This document shows, piece after piece, positions 35,693 through 45,043 of a DNA stretch of 64,000 bases. This DNA comes from JAHBNG01 sp039028975 (GTDB lineage Bacteria > Chloroflexota > Anaerolineae > Caldilineales > Caldilineaceae), in contig JBCCHB010000022.1 in assembly GCA_039028975.1 (NCBI GenBank), positions 62,001-126,000 of the forward strand, in the 5' to 3' direction. The notes under the pieces are model-generated. The model searched no databases and was not told where the DNA came from. It saw nothing but the letters and a program-made list of their open reading frames with translations. Positions within the stretch are counted from its first letter, which is position 1; each line of letters starts with the position of its first letter. A program made the position numbers and the translations under genes.

Positions 35693-36271
35693 TTACATAT
35701 TTTGGTTATAGAAACAATAGGTGGCCGCGGCTAAAGTATGGCAAAGATATGGCTGCGAAAGGTATGATGTGGAATGGTAGCCGTGGAGGTACGCCAAGCG
35801 CATCGATTTACAGGCAGGCACAACCATTGTAAACCTACCGCCATCATAATTGGGATATTTTCAATTGGAAAGGCATCGCTTAATTAGCGTGAACGAATTT
35901 GGCAATATGATGACGATTGGTTGCCTTTCATTCTCAAGAGGGTAGCAAGATCGGGCATTCAATACAGGGTTCAGCATCAAAATTGATCATTGAAGCGGCA
36001 AACTTGACTCAGATGTTATCTTTTACGTACATCTTACGATAACAGGGTTAGGTAATATATTACTCTTTAATTGTACCTTAACTTAAAAGTTACAATATTT
36101 CATTTTCATGACATTTCCATAAGCATGAAAAACGGCCTATCGACGATTGTTGCTGACTTAACTAGCCTGCAACCATTTTAAAAGCTGGTGTTTTCTACGC
36201 TCCCAACCAGAAAGACTCAACTCAATTTTTTAAGCAGAATTGAGCATATACACCATTGGTTATGGCCTATT

Positions 36272-38323
36272 TTAGGCCAGTGGGCTATTCCAAGGTGAGC
36301 CATAAAGTACGTAACTAGCCCAGCTAAAATGACCAAATCCAAGCTTTTTGATAATGCTAAGGCGAGCTCTCACAAGTGACTCACCGACACTATATCCCGA
36401 GGCGAGCGCAGTGTAACAGGCGATAGCCATCTCTGCCGCAACAGAATCTTCTACCCTCCACTGAGTACCGATGAAATTTTGGGTACCCGCCCGAAGAAGT
36501 GCGCTAATTGAACCAAGGGGCAACTCGACTATATACTGTCCGGCCTGCTGCTCACTCCGTTGTCCAGCCCGCCTGGCCATCCTTGAGCCAAGGTTCGCTG
36601 CCGCTTCAACCGTTGCGGCAGATTCACATGCATTAAAGAAGACCAGCCGGGGAGGTGTGGGCAATTCCCACATCATCTCGGCCGTCAAGACATCTTTCCC
36701 TGCTAGGACCAGGCCACTTTCATTAGGTCGATTTGGATCAAAGAATGCATGACCAGCATAGTGAAAAATGTCAAATTGTTCGTTGAGTAGATACTCGACA
36801 TAAGGACGCATAGCCTCCTCGCCAAAGAGAGCCGTTACTTGAATGTCAATATCTGGGATTTGATATAGATCATCAATAATGCGGCGAGACTCTTTTTCTA
36901 CCTGAGGTAGATCCTGGGTCGGGTTCGCCACAATCAGCACTTTGAGCCGACTGCCAAGACTGGAGTCCCGAGGAGGCGGTTGACGGACTTGACCAACCAT
37001 TTCTAACTGTCGACCGATGCTGCGTTCTAATGACAACATATGGGAATGCCCATCATCGCCCTCAAAGACCATCAGCTCCCAGGGGATACTTGCCGTGGCC
37101 TCATCTAAACGCAATAGGAGTAACTTATTGGTTTCGACAGATGTAAGGCGTTGTCGAATATTGCTTGCGTCAGAGCTATCAAAAATCTCATTAAAGAGCC
37201 AGCTACCAAATTGACCTGTCTTTAGAAGTGCATCAGCGTGGACCGCCTCGATCTGTTCGGCTGCCTCCTGACGTGTAGAAGGGGAATCGTGGCGCAACAG
37301 AGGGCTTAGCCCAGCTAAGTCGCCTACGCTTCTGTCATGAAGCTTCTCGAAGAGCTTGCGCACCTGCTGAATCGAGTTCCTAGGATATTGGTCGAAGACA
37401 ACTTGATCCGCAGATGTTGTACCAATGGTGCTAAGTTTGAGCGCGCCATCGCTCTGTAACAAAGCGCCAAGGCGCAAGTGGCGTGGAATACCGACTGTCT
37501 CTTCCTTGGCAGGAACTAGATCCAGATCAGCAAGCCAAGCCCAGGGTTCGCTAACACTGCCCGAGCTGGTTAGCGGCGACCCAACAGGAATCAGCAATTC
37601 ACAATCGCCGCTCCGCATAGCACGATCAATACCAAGCCGAATGCGTTCGATCTTCTCCTCTTCTAATTCGACCAGCGTTAAGAAGTAGCTCTGGCCAGGC
37701 TGGGCATACTCCTTCAGCCCATTGAGATAGCCTGTAATGAAATATTGCACGGCCAGAGCGGGATCCACCTTGCTATTGGGGCCAGCACCATGCACGGTAG
37801 AGGCCACATCCCGTAGGTCGACTTGGCAACAGGCAACGGCCAAGTTGTATCCTAGCTGTGTAAGCTGTTGCCGAACCCATTGGGTCGAAGTGCTCTCTTC
37901 TCCACTTTCATTTACTATACTTGTCTCTTCGCTTACTGAACCTTCATTGGGACTATTTTCTTCAGTCGTCACTACAAAACGCTCATATTCCCCCATAGAG
38001 ATGATGGCAACAACATCTGCACTAAAGGGTGCATAGCGGGCTGGGACAAAGGTAACGCTGCCGGGCTGCTCATTGAAACCGCTGCGCTGGGCAAACGCCT
38101 CCAAGGTATTGCCCATAAACTGGTTGACGGCGCGTGCCGCTCCCGACATGGGAACCCCTAAATAGCGATTGACGGCAAAGCATTCAGCCCTTCGCCGCGT
38201 CAAGTCGCCATGAACTAGGCGCATAACAAAGCGACGAGGGATGGCGCGCACACCTGTTGCGGTGGCAATCGGTAGAATATCTTTGTCTTCAGCAAACGAT
38301 TCTAGGCCAACTGTAGAGTCCAT
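36272..38323 (-). CDS. CHAT-domain (caspase-like) protease with N-terminal macro-like domain
   Basis: The 683-residue protein ends in a CHAT domain: strand-helix pattern RLKVLIVANPTQDLPQVEKE, catalytic H525 in FHYAGHAFF and C566 in VFFNACESA, then FIGTQWRVED and the C-terminal YVLYGSP. The first ~220 residues look like the macro-like N-domain of M17 aminopeptidases (ADVVAIISMGE; HGAGPNSKVDPALAVQYFIT). CHAT proteases cleave specific partners in conflict and cell-death pathways. An M20 peptidase gene ends 6 bp upstream, so the two are co-transcribed. No obvious target protein is adjacent. Confidence 0.88.
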   Translation of the reverse strand: MDSTVGLESFAEDKDILPIATATGVRAIPRRFVMRLVHGDLTRRRAECFAVNRYLGVPMSGAARAVNQFMGNTLEAFAQRSGFNEQPGSVTFVPARYAPFSADVVAIISMGEYERFVVTTEENSPNEGSVSEETSIVNESGEESTSTQWVRQQLTQLGYNLAVACCQVDLRDVASTVHGAGPNSKVDPALAVQYFITGYLNGLKEYAQPGQSYFLTLVELEEEKIERIRLGIDRAMRSGDCELLIPVGSPLTSSGSVSEPWAWLADLDLVPAKEETVGIPRHLRLGALLQSDGALKLSTIGTTSADQVVFDQYPRNSIQQVRKLFEKLHDRSVGDLAGLSPLLRHDSPSTRQEAAEQIEAVHADALLKTGQFGSWLFNEIFDSSDASNIRQRLTSVETNKLLLLRLDEATASIPWELMVFEGDDGHSHMLSLERSIGRQLEMVGQVRQPPPRDSSLGSRLKVLIVANPTQDLPQVEKESRRIIDDLYQIPDIDIQVTALFGEEAMRPYVEYLLNEQFDIFHYAGHAFFDPNRPNESGLVLAGKDVLTAEMMWELPTPPRLVFFNACESAATVEAAANLGSRMARRAGQRSEQQAGQYIVELPLGSISALLRAGTQNFIGTQWRVEDSVAAEMAIACYTALASGYSVGESLVRARLSIIKKLGFGHFSWASYVLYGSPWNSPLA

Positions 38324-38329
38324 ATCGTT

Positions 38330-39490
38330 CTATAACTCCATTAGCAACGCAACTAAGAGCGATGCACTTGTATGAATAGTATCTACTTCAATATGCTCAT
38401 CATCAGCATGAGCACCCCATCCAGGCACCCCTAAACCATCCAATGTGGGAATACCAAGTGCGCCCGTCAGGTTGCCATCGGATCCGCCACCGGTTCCTCC
38501 CTCGTCAAGTGTCAACCCTAATTTCTGCCCAATGATCTGAGCCTTGGAAAATAATTCTCCTGTGACTTTGCGTTCCAAAGGGGGTCGATTCCATCCGCCC
38601 GTTACAGTGACTTCTGCCCCTGGCAAGATCGGCTCAATATTGGTAATGGCGTCGTATAGCCGGTCTGCCTCATCTTGCGTCCACGCCCTAGTGTCAATGA
38701 CTGCGTGGGCTTGGGCCGCAACCACATTCGAGCGGGTTCCCCCGGTGACCACTCCCACATTGACGGTCCCTCCTTTTTCATAATCATTCAGCCGGTGGAG
38801 AGCAATGGTCTGGTGTGCTAATTCTTCGACGGCACTAATCCCTTTTTCGGGTTCAATACCAGCATGAACCGCTTTGCCAGTTACCTGGATTTCAAAGTGG
38901 CCACATCCCTTGCGGGTAGTCTTCAGTACACCATTTGGCAAAGGGGATTCCATAACCAACACATAAGCAGACTTCTGTGCTTCGGATTCGATTAACTCCC
39001 TAGAGGTACGGCTTCCCGTCTCCTCATCAGAGGTTATCAAGATGGTCACGGGGCGTGGCAAAGATAGGTTTAGATCTTGAATGGCTCTCAGCGCATACTC
39101 GCTTAACACCAAGCTACTCTGCATGTCAAAAATACCAGGACCGAATGCCCACCCTTGCTCATCAACACGAAAAGGGTGGGTTTCTAACGAACCGACAGGC
39201 CACACCGTGTCATAGTGGCAGAGAATCAGGGCTGGCTTTTTATGCTCTTCCCTACTGATGTTTTTATCATCTGCATGACCAAATGTAGCCCGTAGATGGT
39301 TGCCAGTCGTCGGATTGGTGATCAGTTCCGTCTGAGCACCCGCGCTAGTCAATTTATCGGCCAGAAGCTGTGCAAATGCATCCAGTCTAGCTTTATCCCC
39401 TGACGGTGTCTCGTGGCAGACAAGCTCTTCGATGACGTCGAGCATTTCAGGTGTTTTATCTTTAAAATAGGTAAGAAGTTGGTCATGCAT
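38330..39490 (-). CDS. M20-family metallopeptidase (carboxypeptidase G2-like)
   Basis: The 386-residue protein matches zinc-dependent M20 carboxypeptidases: HYDTVWPVG (first metal ligand H), FDMQSS (bridging Asp), SDEETGS (Glu base and ligand), an internal dimerisation domain, and the C-terminal GAHADDEH histidine. The GGGSDGNLTGALGIPTLDG segment is close to CPG2/glutamate carboxypeptidase, which removes C-terminal glutamate. ATG 39490 is preferred over an upstream TTG. It is the first gene of a two-gene operon with the CHAT protease; a functional link is not established. Confidence 0.9.
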   Translation of the reverse strand: MHDQLLTYFKDKTPEMLDVIEELVCHETPSGDKARLDAFAQLLADKLTSAGAQTELITNPTTGNHLRATFGHADDKNISREEHKKPALILCHYDTVWPVGSLETHPFRVDEQGWAFGPGIFDMQSSLVLSEYALRAIQDLNLSLPRPVTILITSDEETGSRTSRELIESEAQKSAYVLVMESPLPNGVLKTTRKGCGHFEIQVTGKAVHAGIEPEKGISAVEELAHQTIALHRLNDYEKGGTVNVGVVTGGTRSNVVAAQAHAVIDTRAWTQDEADRLYDAITNIEPILPGAEVTVTGGWNRPPLERKVTGELFSKAQIIGQKLGLTLDEGGTGGGSDGNLTGALGIPTLDGLGVPGWGAHADDEHIEVDTIHTSASLLVALLMEL

Positions 39491-39892
39491 TGGGATTGGG
39501 TCCTGTAGACAAAGTAGCAAAAATAACTGTTCTTTTTCTGTCGGTGATCATTTTCATGCATATTGACCCCTAAGTCAAGCTAAAGAATTGTCAATCGTGA
39601 ATGAGGCGGAGATAAGGAATGGTGTGATGCAGGCGTTGGAAATGGAGAATGATGCTCATATGTTGATGTGGGGATTCTCGCTTGGATCATCCAAGATAGT
39701 ACTTTTGTCTTATAGACATTCCACTCTTTGTCATTCACAATAGATTTAGAGCATCACCCGGCACAATCACCTGAACACAATCGGTCGATCTCAATATCAT
39801 CTTGAAGAGGATGAAGAATCCCTCTTGACAGTGCAATCGACTTGACAGTGCAATCGACCAACAATCCATATACCCAGAAAGAAAATTGCTAA
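39491..39892. other. divergent intergenic region
   Basis: This 402-bp gap lies between the leftward M20-CHAT operon and the rightward collagenase-like gene. It holds a 17-bp direct duplication at 39824-39857 and no gene. Both promoters should be here; the M20-side sequence includes TTGACTTAGG (minus strand, near 39572-39581). Confidence 0.55.
39824..39857 (+). repeat. 17-bp tandem duplication containing TTGACA
   Basis: TTGACAGTGCAATCGAC occurs twice in direct succession, 35-70 bp before the collagenase-like gene. Each unit opens with a consensus -35 hexamer, so the duplication may affect promoter choice. Confidence 0.8.
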
Positions 39893-42565
39893 ATGTGCGC
39901 AAAAAAAGAGGCTGTTATTCCTGTTTTCTTGTTGAGCCTATTTGTCGGAATTTTTTGGTTCATGGTACGCAGTGACTCCAGTTATGCGCTCTCCCACCAA
40001 CAACAGTTACTTTCTACAAATCCACGTCTATCTTCTGTTACATCCTCTCTCTTATTGACCCGAACGATAGAGACTAGCATACGCCAGATTTACCTACCAA
40101 TGGTCAGTGGAGAGGCGAATGGGCAACTACGCACAGGACTAACGGACTCCCTAGTGCTGACACCCTATCTGACCGAAACAGCCATACTTACCCTTACCCC
40201 TTCATCTACGTTGGTAGGTTTAACAGCCGTGGCCACCACGCCAACAACGCCAACATCGTTGCCAACGTCAACGTACAGCGCTACCGTCTTCATCACACCA
40301 ACACCGATTCCCTCTCCCACATCATCTCCCACAGTAACCGCTATACAAACGTCCGAGAACGGCACAGTAGAGCTTCCACCCACATCCACCATGACCCCAG
40401 CCCCAACCAATATGCCAATTGAAATCCAGTGCATTAACGCTCTCACCGATGCCCATCCTTACACTCAACAGCAAACAATTGAAGCCAACCTAGCCTGCAC
40501 TGAGCCATTCATGGATCTTCTCCTTTCGGCACCGGATGAATATCTAGAGACTTATTATACTTTAATCTCCTCTACCACTGCCACAGATAGCTTATGGACT
40601 GCCACCTATAATCGCCTCCGCAGGGGGCAGTTCCGTTTTAGCTCAGGTCAGGCCATTGAAAGCCTATGGGACAATCTTCCCCAAGCCATTGATGGATGCC
40701 AAAATGCCTATCGCTGTCAGGATTGGGTGAACTTTATTTTACCCAATCTGGCTTACGGAGCCATGTATCGCTGCCCCACCCTGGTGGCACTATCACCTCA
40801 GGAGATTCTGTTAAGCGTTCCATATGGGGACTATCAATGTATTGAAGAGACGGCGAGATATTTAACTACGATTATAGATCAACCAACAGCAAGTCAACTT
40901 ATCGAGATGGGAAGCACCCAGCGCCATCACTGGTCACGGCGCAATGTTATTCGCGTTTTGGGGCGTTTGGTATCCCAACCCTTAGAAACCCCGCCTCACA
41001 TCCTCATCAAGGAGACCCTAGGCAATGATGTTGCAACCCTACTGACAGATCGGTTGCAAAATGAAGCCAGCCCGGATGTTCTCCACGATGTGATTTGGGT
41101 TCTCGATTCGTACTTTTTTCCATTTTTGTCTAGTCAGCCTTATCTGATAGCCATTAGTACAGATCCTACAATAGAGCCAAATTTGCGTTTGCGAGCCATG
41201 TTGGCCCAGAGCCGCATCATACACCAGAAGATGCAGTTGGATGAGAATGATCAGCGCTTTCTGGAGGCAAGCCTGGCATCTAACGAGGGTGGAATTCGCT
41301 CGGCAGCAGCCTATATGCTCCAGGTCATGGAACCACTCCTGAGGGGCGCGTTGCAACGACAGGTCATTACTAGCTCGCTCCAGCTTGCCTTCGAGCAGGA
41401 AGAGGTACTTTCCACGCGTGCATCCTTGGCCAAAGCACTGGATCGATACAACGGAACCCAACTGCATGAAGAATTGCAAAACGCATACGTAGCTGAACAT
41501 CTATCAAATCAGCTCTCACTCAACCACGTGACCATTCGCTCCGGCTTGCCTCAAAATGAGTTGCCCGCTTTTATGACCAGGATAGGCCACACCGAATCGG
41601 CATTCTTTGAGCAATTAGGAACCCCTTTCGATACGCCTCTCCCCAATGATCCAAACCAGGACATCAACCTCATTCTCTTTGCAACCAGGGATGCGTATCG
41701 TACGTATATGGATGCCTTTGTTGGATATGGCTCTCACGCAGGAGGGCTATACCTAGAAGGGCTGGCTACATTGTACACTTATCAGCGTGAGGCATCCGAG
41801 AGCTTGTACACTGTTGAACATCTGGTTCAACACGAGTATACTCACTATCTACAGGGCCGCTACATCTTCCCAGGTATCTGGACTGAAGCTGGCTATCACC
41901 AAGAGCCAAAGGGATGGATCGATGAAGGAACCGCTGAGTTCTTTGGCTTTGCTGAATTTGCACCGGACGGTACAGCCACATATCGCTTGCCGTCCACGCG
42001 CCTCACCAACATTTGTCCCGTTAACGGCACGGGCAGTCAGGCAGATAATAGTAGTCAACCAGATACTGGTTCCAGCCATCAGTACCGCCGACTGAGTAAT
42101 CTGTTGGCTCAACGAGCCGGTTACGATCAGCCTGGGACCTTCGACTATGATTACGCATGGGCCTTTGTTCATTATTTGATGACTGAACAAGAGGCGATCA
42201 TCCACAAGCTCTTGCTGGCACTGCGAGAGAACCGCTACCAGCTAGCCAACTTCACCAGCCTTGCTGAAGTATCCTTATCCACATTGGAAGTAGAGTGGTA
42301 TCAAGCAATGGATCAATGGTGTCAGGAAGCCTCTAGTCAAATTCAAGCGGCGGCGGAGGAATCGCTGGGTGGACTAGAGGTGCTGTATACAATTGGAGAG
42401 GTCGAAGCGTTCGGTCAGGTCGTCCAAATCGACGAAATCGAGAGGATAGATGGAAGTAGCATCGCTTCCACAGGAGAGAGGATACCCAAGCCCCAGCCGC
42501 CAGCCCAAGATCCGCAACGCCAGGTAGAGCAGACAGCACAGATTATCCGATTGATTTTGCAATGA
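39893..42565 (+). CDS. secreted M9-type collagenase-like metalloprotease
   Basis: The 890-residue protein has a signal peptide (about 1-33), the segment RQIYLPMVSG at 64-73 (a YLP motif, here near the N-terminus), a Pro/Thr/Ser-rich stalk (about 100-172), a helical-repeat activator-like domain (about 180-535) and a gluzincin domain with H647-E-x-x-H651 in HLVQHEYTHYLQGRYIFPG and the third ligand E678 in WIDEGTAEFF. GGLYLEGLATLYTYQR and HEYTHYLQGRY are close to Clostridium/Vibrio M9 collagenases. It should be an extracellular protease able to attack collagen or similar fibrous protein; activity is inferred from family. Confidence 0.85.
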   Translation: MCAKKEAVIPVFLLSLFVGIFWFMVRSDSSYALSHQQQLLSTNPRLSSVTSSLLLTRTIETSIRQIYLPMVSGEANGQLRTGLTDSLVLTPYLTETAILTLTPSSTLVGLTAVATTPTTPTSLPTSTYSATVFITPTPIPSPTSSPTVTAIQTSENGTVELPPTSTMTPAPTNMPIEIQCINALTDAHPYTQQQTIEANLACTEPFMDLLLSAPDEYLETYYTLISSTTATDSLWTATYNRLRRGQFRFSSGQAIESLWDNLPQAIDGCQNAYRCQDWVNFILPNLAYGAMYRCPTLVALSPQEILLSVPYGDYQCIEETARYLTTIIDQPTASQLIEMGSTQRHHWSRRNVIRVLGRLVSQPLETPPHILIKETLGNDVATLLTDRLQNEASPDVLHDVIWVLDSYFFPFLSSQPYLIAISTDPTIEPNLRLRAMLAQSRIIHQKMQLDENDQRFLEASLASNEGGIRSAAAYMLQVMEPLLRGALQRQVITSSLQLAFEQEEVLSTRASLAKALDRYNGTQLHEELQNAYVAEHLSNQLSLNHVTIRSGLPQNELPAFMTRIGHTESAFFEQLGTPFDTPLPNDPNQDINLILFATRDAYRTYMDAFVGYGSHAGGLYLEGLATLYTYQREASESLYTVEHLVQHEYTHYLQGRYIFPGIWTEAGYHQEPKGWIDEGTAEFFGFAEFAPDGTATYRLPSTRLTNICPVNGTGSQADNSSQPDTGSSHQYRRLSNLLAQRAGYDQPGTFDYDYAWAFVHYLMTEQEAIIHKLLLALRENRYQLANFTSLAEVSLSTLEVEWYQAMDQWCQEASSQIQAAAEESLGGLEVLYTIGEVEAFGQVVQIDEIERIDGSSIASTGERIPKPQPPAQDPQRQVEQTAQIIRLILQ

Positions 42566-42610
42566 GCTTCGGCGATGGGTAGTGAATGGTATCTTACTTT
42601 CCACCATCCA

Positions 42611-44869
42611 CTACCGACTATCCAGCATTGGAGAGCTCAACCAAAAGATAAACACCCAAACCAACATCAGATCAGGTAGGCCAAAGCTGGCGTCTATCAA
42701 CCCATGGGCAAGAGAGCCGAGAGCTGCTGCCAACAATCCTACCAATAGAGCAAATGTAGCTTTTTTAGAGCCATTTTTGAGTAGTCGCGTAAGCAATTTC
42801 CCCAGGCCAACGCCCCAAAAGAGAAGTCCTAAGAGCAACCCAGGAATACCCAGCCGCGTCCACCAATCGAGCAACCAATTGTGGGGGTGATTCAGATCAG
42901 GTTCTTGCCAAGCCGCAGGCAGCAGATAGTCACTGCGGTAGGCATATAAAAAGTTGTCTGGCCCCACACCCAGCAAAAGATGATCCCATGCCATTTGCAA
43001 ACTACTACGCCAGAGCTGTAGCCTTAGAAAGCTGGTTCCCTGGCTAAAATCCAAAAGACGCTGAAAACGCTCTGTTCCCAAAAATGGCGCAATAACGACC
43101 AGTGCAAACAGCCCAAAGAGACCAACACTCCAGAGAATTCTTCGTCTTGACCTGGCGTTATCCCAAGTCAAAGCTCTCCTCTCGAACGGTTGGAGCAAGG
43201 TAGCAACAGTCAGAACGACAAATATGGTGGGAATGCCTAGAAAGAGCGCCCCCTTACTAAAAGTGAGCAGCAGCGCCAACAGTTGAATGCCAGCCATGCC
43301 CCACAATAGCCAACGCATCGCCCAAGCAGATTGAAAGAGAGCCAGGGCAAGAGTGACCGCCAAAGTCCGCTCAAGGTATAAGGCCAGATTGTTGGGGGAG
43401 CCATAGAGTGCTCGGACGCGATAGACGCCTTCCGCCGTAATCAGCATAGAGTTGTTGGCATACTGCCACAGACCAATCAACGCAATAATGGTCCCACCAG
43501 CAAGCCAGGCCAAGAGAAGTATTCTTCTATCTTGTGACTTCGGTTGGATTGAGCCAGATTCTATACCAATGAGGAGAATTAGCAGCAGTCCGCCAGCCAA
43601 AAAGACGGTTCGCCATTCACGCAGGGCCACATCTGCATAATTGGCTTCAAATGCCGAGACAAGCGACCACCCAATTAGGGCTGCCATAGTCATTCCCAGC
43701 CAGATCGGAGGCCGAGCCCTCCTGGTGGGGATACCATTCCGTTTAGCGTTGAGCAAACCATGGAGACCTAGCAGAATCAATCCGCCGTATAGCCCAACGT
43801 CCACCAACTCAAAGGAGCGACCAGGTAAGAGCGGTAACTTGACACCAAAATAGAAGGGTAGTCCCAATAACAACAGGGAGACCCAAGGTAGCAGCGAGAA
43901 AATAGTTGTTAGGGCGATGATGGCTACTCCCATTAAACAGAGAACCCATTGCTCTAGCCACAAACCTACAATCAAGAGCAACCCACCGCTCCCTACCATG
44001 AGCCAATATCCAAGCGGGCGGGCCATCCACGATAGATGCGACAAGCCAAGTTGTCGACGTCCGAATTCGCTTAATGGATTGCCCCACAAGGTTGCCAAAA
44101 GCCACTGCCGGATTGTAAGCTGTCTGGGATGCAGCCAGAGTAACCCAAGGGCGATAAGAATCAGCAATAGGCCAGGCCACGACGGGAGCGGCTCCGATGG
44201 GAGAGCGTCGATGGCAACGGCTCGAATCGGTGTCTGGCCCCAACTGCGCCAGACTTCAATGCGAACCTTGTGAATGGCATCCGATGAGGTCTCAGCTCGG
44301 TGAACCCGAAGCCAGCGAGTAGCGTTCACAGCCTCCGGGGATTCTGAGTCATCTTGTACCCTTTCTGGCTCGTAAAAGTTCTTGCTGCCTGATGGTTCAT
44401 TCAATTGGTTATGGCTGTTGGGCAATTGAGGCAACAGATTGGCAGGCTGGCCATCAACCGTAATTAGTAGATACCCCCAATAGCTTCCCACGGCTATAAG
44501 CAGCGCAACCTCTTTTCCCTGATACTCGAATTCGATAACGCCTGACGGTTCACCCCATGGATCAGCCGGCTCGGCAGGATCCGCACCTAACTCATTCACC
44601 AACCAACTATCTGGAGGGGTGTAAGAAAATGGCTGACTATTCATCGCCACATTCATGCCAGACGCAAGCACATCTATGTCCACTGAAGAAGGTCGATTCA
44701 ACAGTAGAGTGTGGTCGCTTTGGGGAGAAATGTTTTCCGCACGCCTACACTCAGCACAAAAAGCATTCTGCCTGTAAACAATCCCAAACCACACGACTCC
44801 ACACAGTAGAAGAACTAAAGCTGATGCAAACCAAAGAAGCTGTTTATACCTATGGTTAGAAAATTCCAT
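42611..44869 (-). CDS. O-antigen ligase/polymerase family membrane protein
   Basis: The 752-residue protein has one N-terminal helix (about 10-32), a ~190-residue extracytoplasmic region, then about ten to eleven helices with the Wzy_C/O-antigen ligase signature near the C-terminus: GVGPDNFLYAYRSDY, then HPHNWLLDWWTRLGIPG. These enzymes join lipid-linked polysaccharide to an acceptor or polymerise it. The large N-terminal extracellular insert (DVLASGMN..., WGYLLITVDG) resembles a beta-sandwich and is unusual. It converges on the collagenase-like gene. Acceptor unknown. Confidence 0.85.
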   Translation of the reverse strand: MEFSNHRYKQLLWFASALVLLLCGVVWFGIVYRQNAFCAECRRAENISPQSDHTLLLNRPSSVDIDVLASGMNVAMNSQPFSYTPPDSWLVNELGADPAEPADPWGEPSGVIEFEYQGKEVALLIAVGSYWGYLLITVDGQPANLLPQLPNSHNQLNEPSGSKNFYEPERVQDDSESPEAVNATRWLRVHRAETSSDAIHKVRIEVWRSWGQTPIRAVAIDALPSEPLPSWPGLLLILIALGLLWLHPRQLTIRQWLLATLWGNPLSEFGRRQLGLSHLSWMARPLGYWLMVGSGGLLLIVGLWLEQWVLCLMGVAIIALTTIFSLLPWVSLLLLGLPFYFGVKLPLLPGRSFELVDVGLYGGLILLGLHGLLNAKRNGIPTRRARPPIWLGMTMAALIGWSLVSAFEANYADVALREWRTVFLAGGLLLILLIGIESGSIQPKSQDRRILLLAWLAGGTIIALIGLWQYANNSMLITAEGVYRVRALYGSPNNLALYLERTLAVTLALALFQSAWAMRWLLWGMAGIQLLALLLTFSKGALFLGIPTIFVVLTVATLLQPFERRALTWDNARSRRRILWSVGLFGLFALVVIAPFLGTERFQRLLDFSQGTSFLRLQLWRSSLQMAWDHLLLGVGPDNFLYAYRSDYLLPAAWQEPDLNHPHNWLLDWWTRLGIPGLLLGLLFWGVGLGKLLTRLLKNGSKKATFALLVGLLAAALGSLAHGLIDASFGLPDLMLVWVFIFWLSSPMLDSR

Positions 44870-45043
44870 TTGTTACCTATCTCGGTTTTCCCTAGTTCCA
44901 TGCAGGTGGTATGATTCTAGGTAAAAGGTTGCAGCCCCTGATAACTACATTCGGGGGTGACATGGGTTGCAAGGTTGCTAAAAACTTACCAGCTACCAGC
45001 TACCAACTTGCCAAATACTGACTTACCGACCACCGAGTATACC

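Larger units (their letters stand above)
35239..36271. other. 1-kb gene-free, AT-rich region
   Basis: No frame with coding character is present. The region contains a tandem AAACT run (35516-35535) and a long copy of repeat A (35606-35692), and becomes very AT-rich after 36000. It lies upstream of the beta-helix gene (transcribed leftward) and downstream of the CHAT gene, so it should contain the former's promoter and the latter's end. I see no clear terminator. Confidence 0.6.

Noticed and set aside
36030..36062. A string resembling the I-SceI homing endonuclease site (GATAACAGGGTTAGGTAAT)
   Set aside because: It has insertions and mismatches relative to the 18-bp site, and no intron or endonuclease gene is nearby; a chance match in AT-rich DNA.
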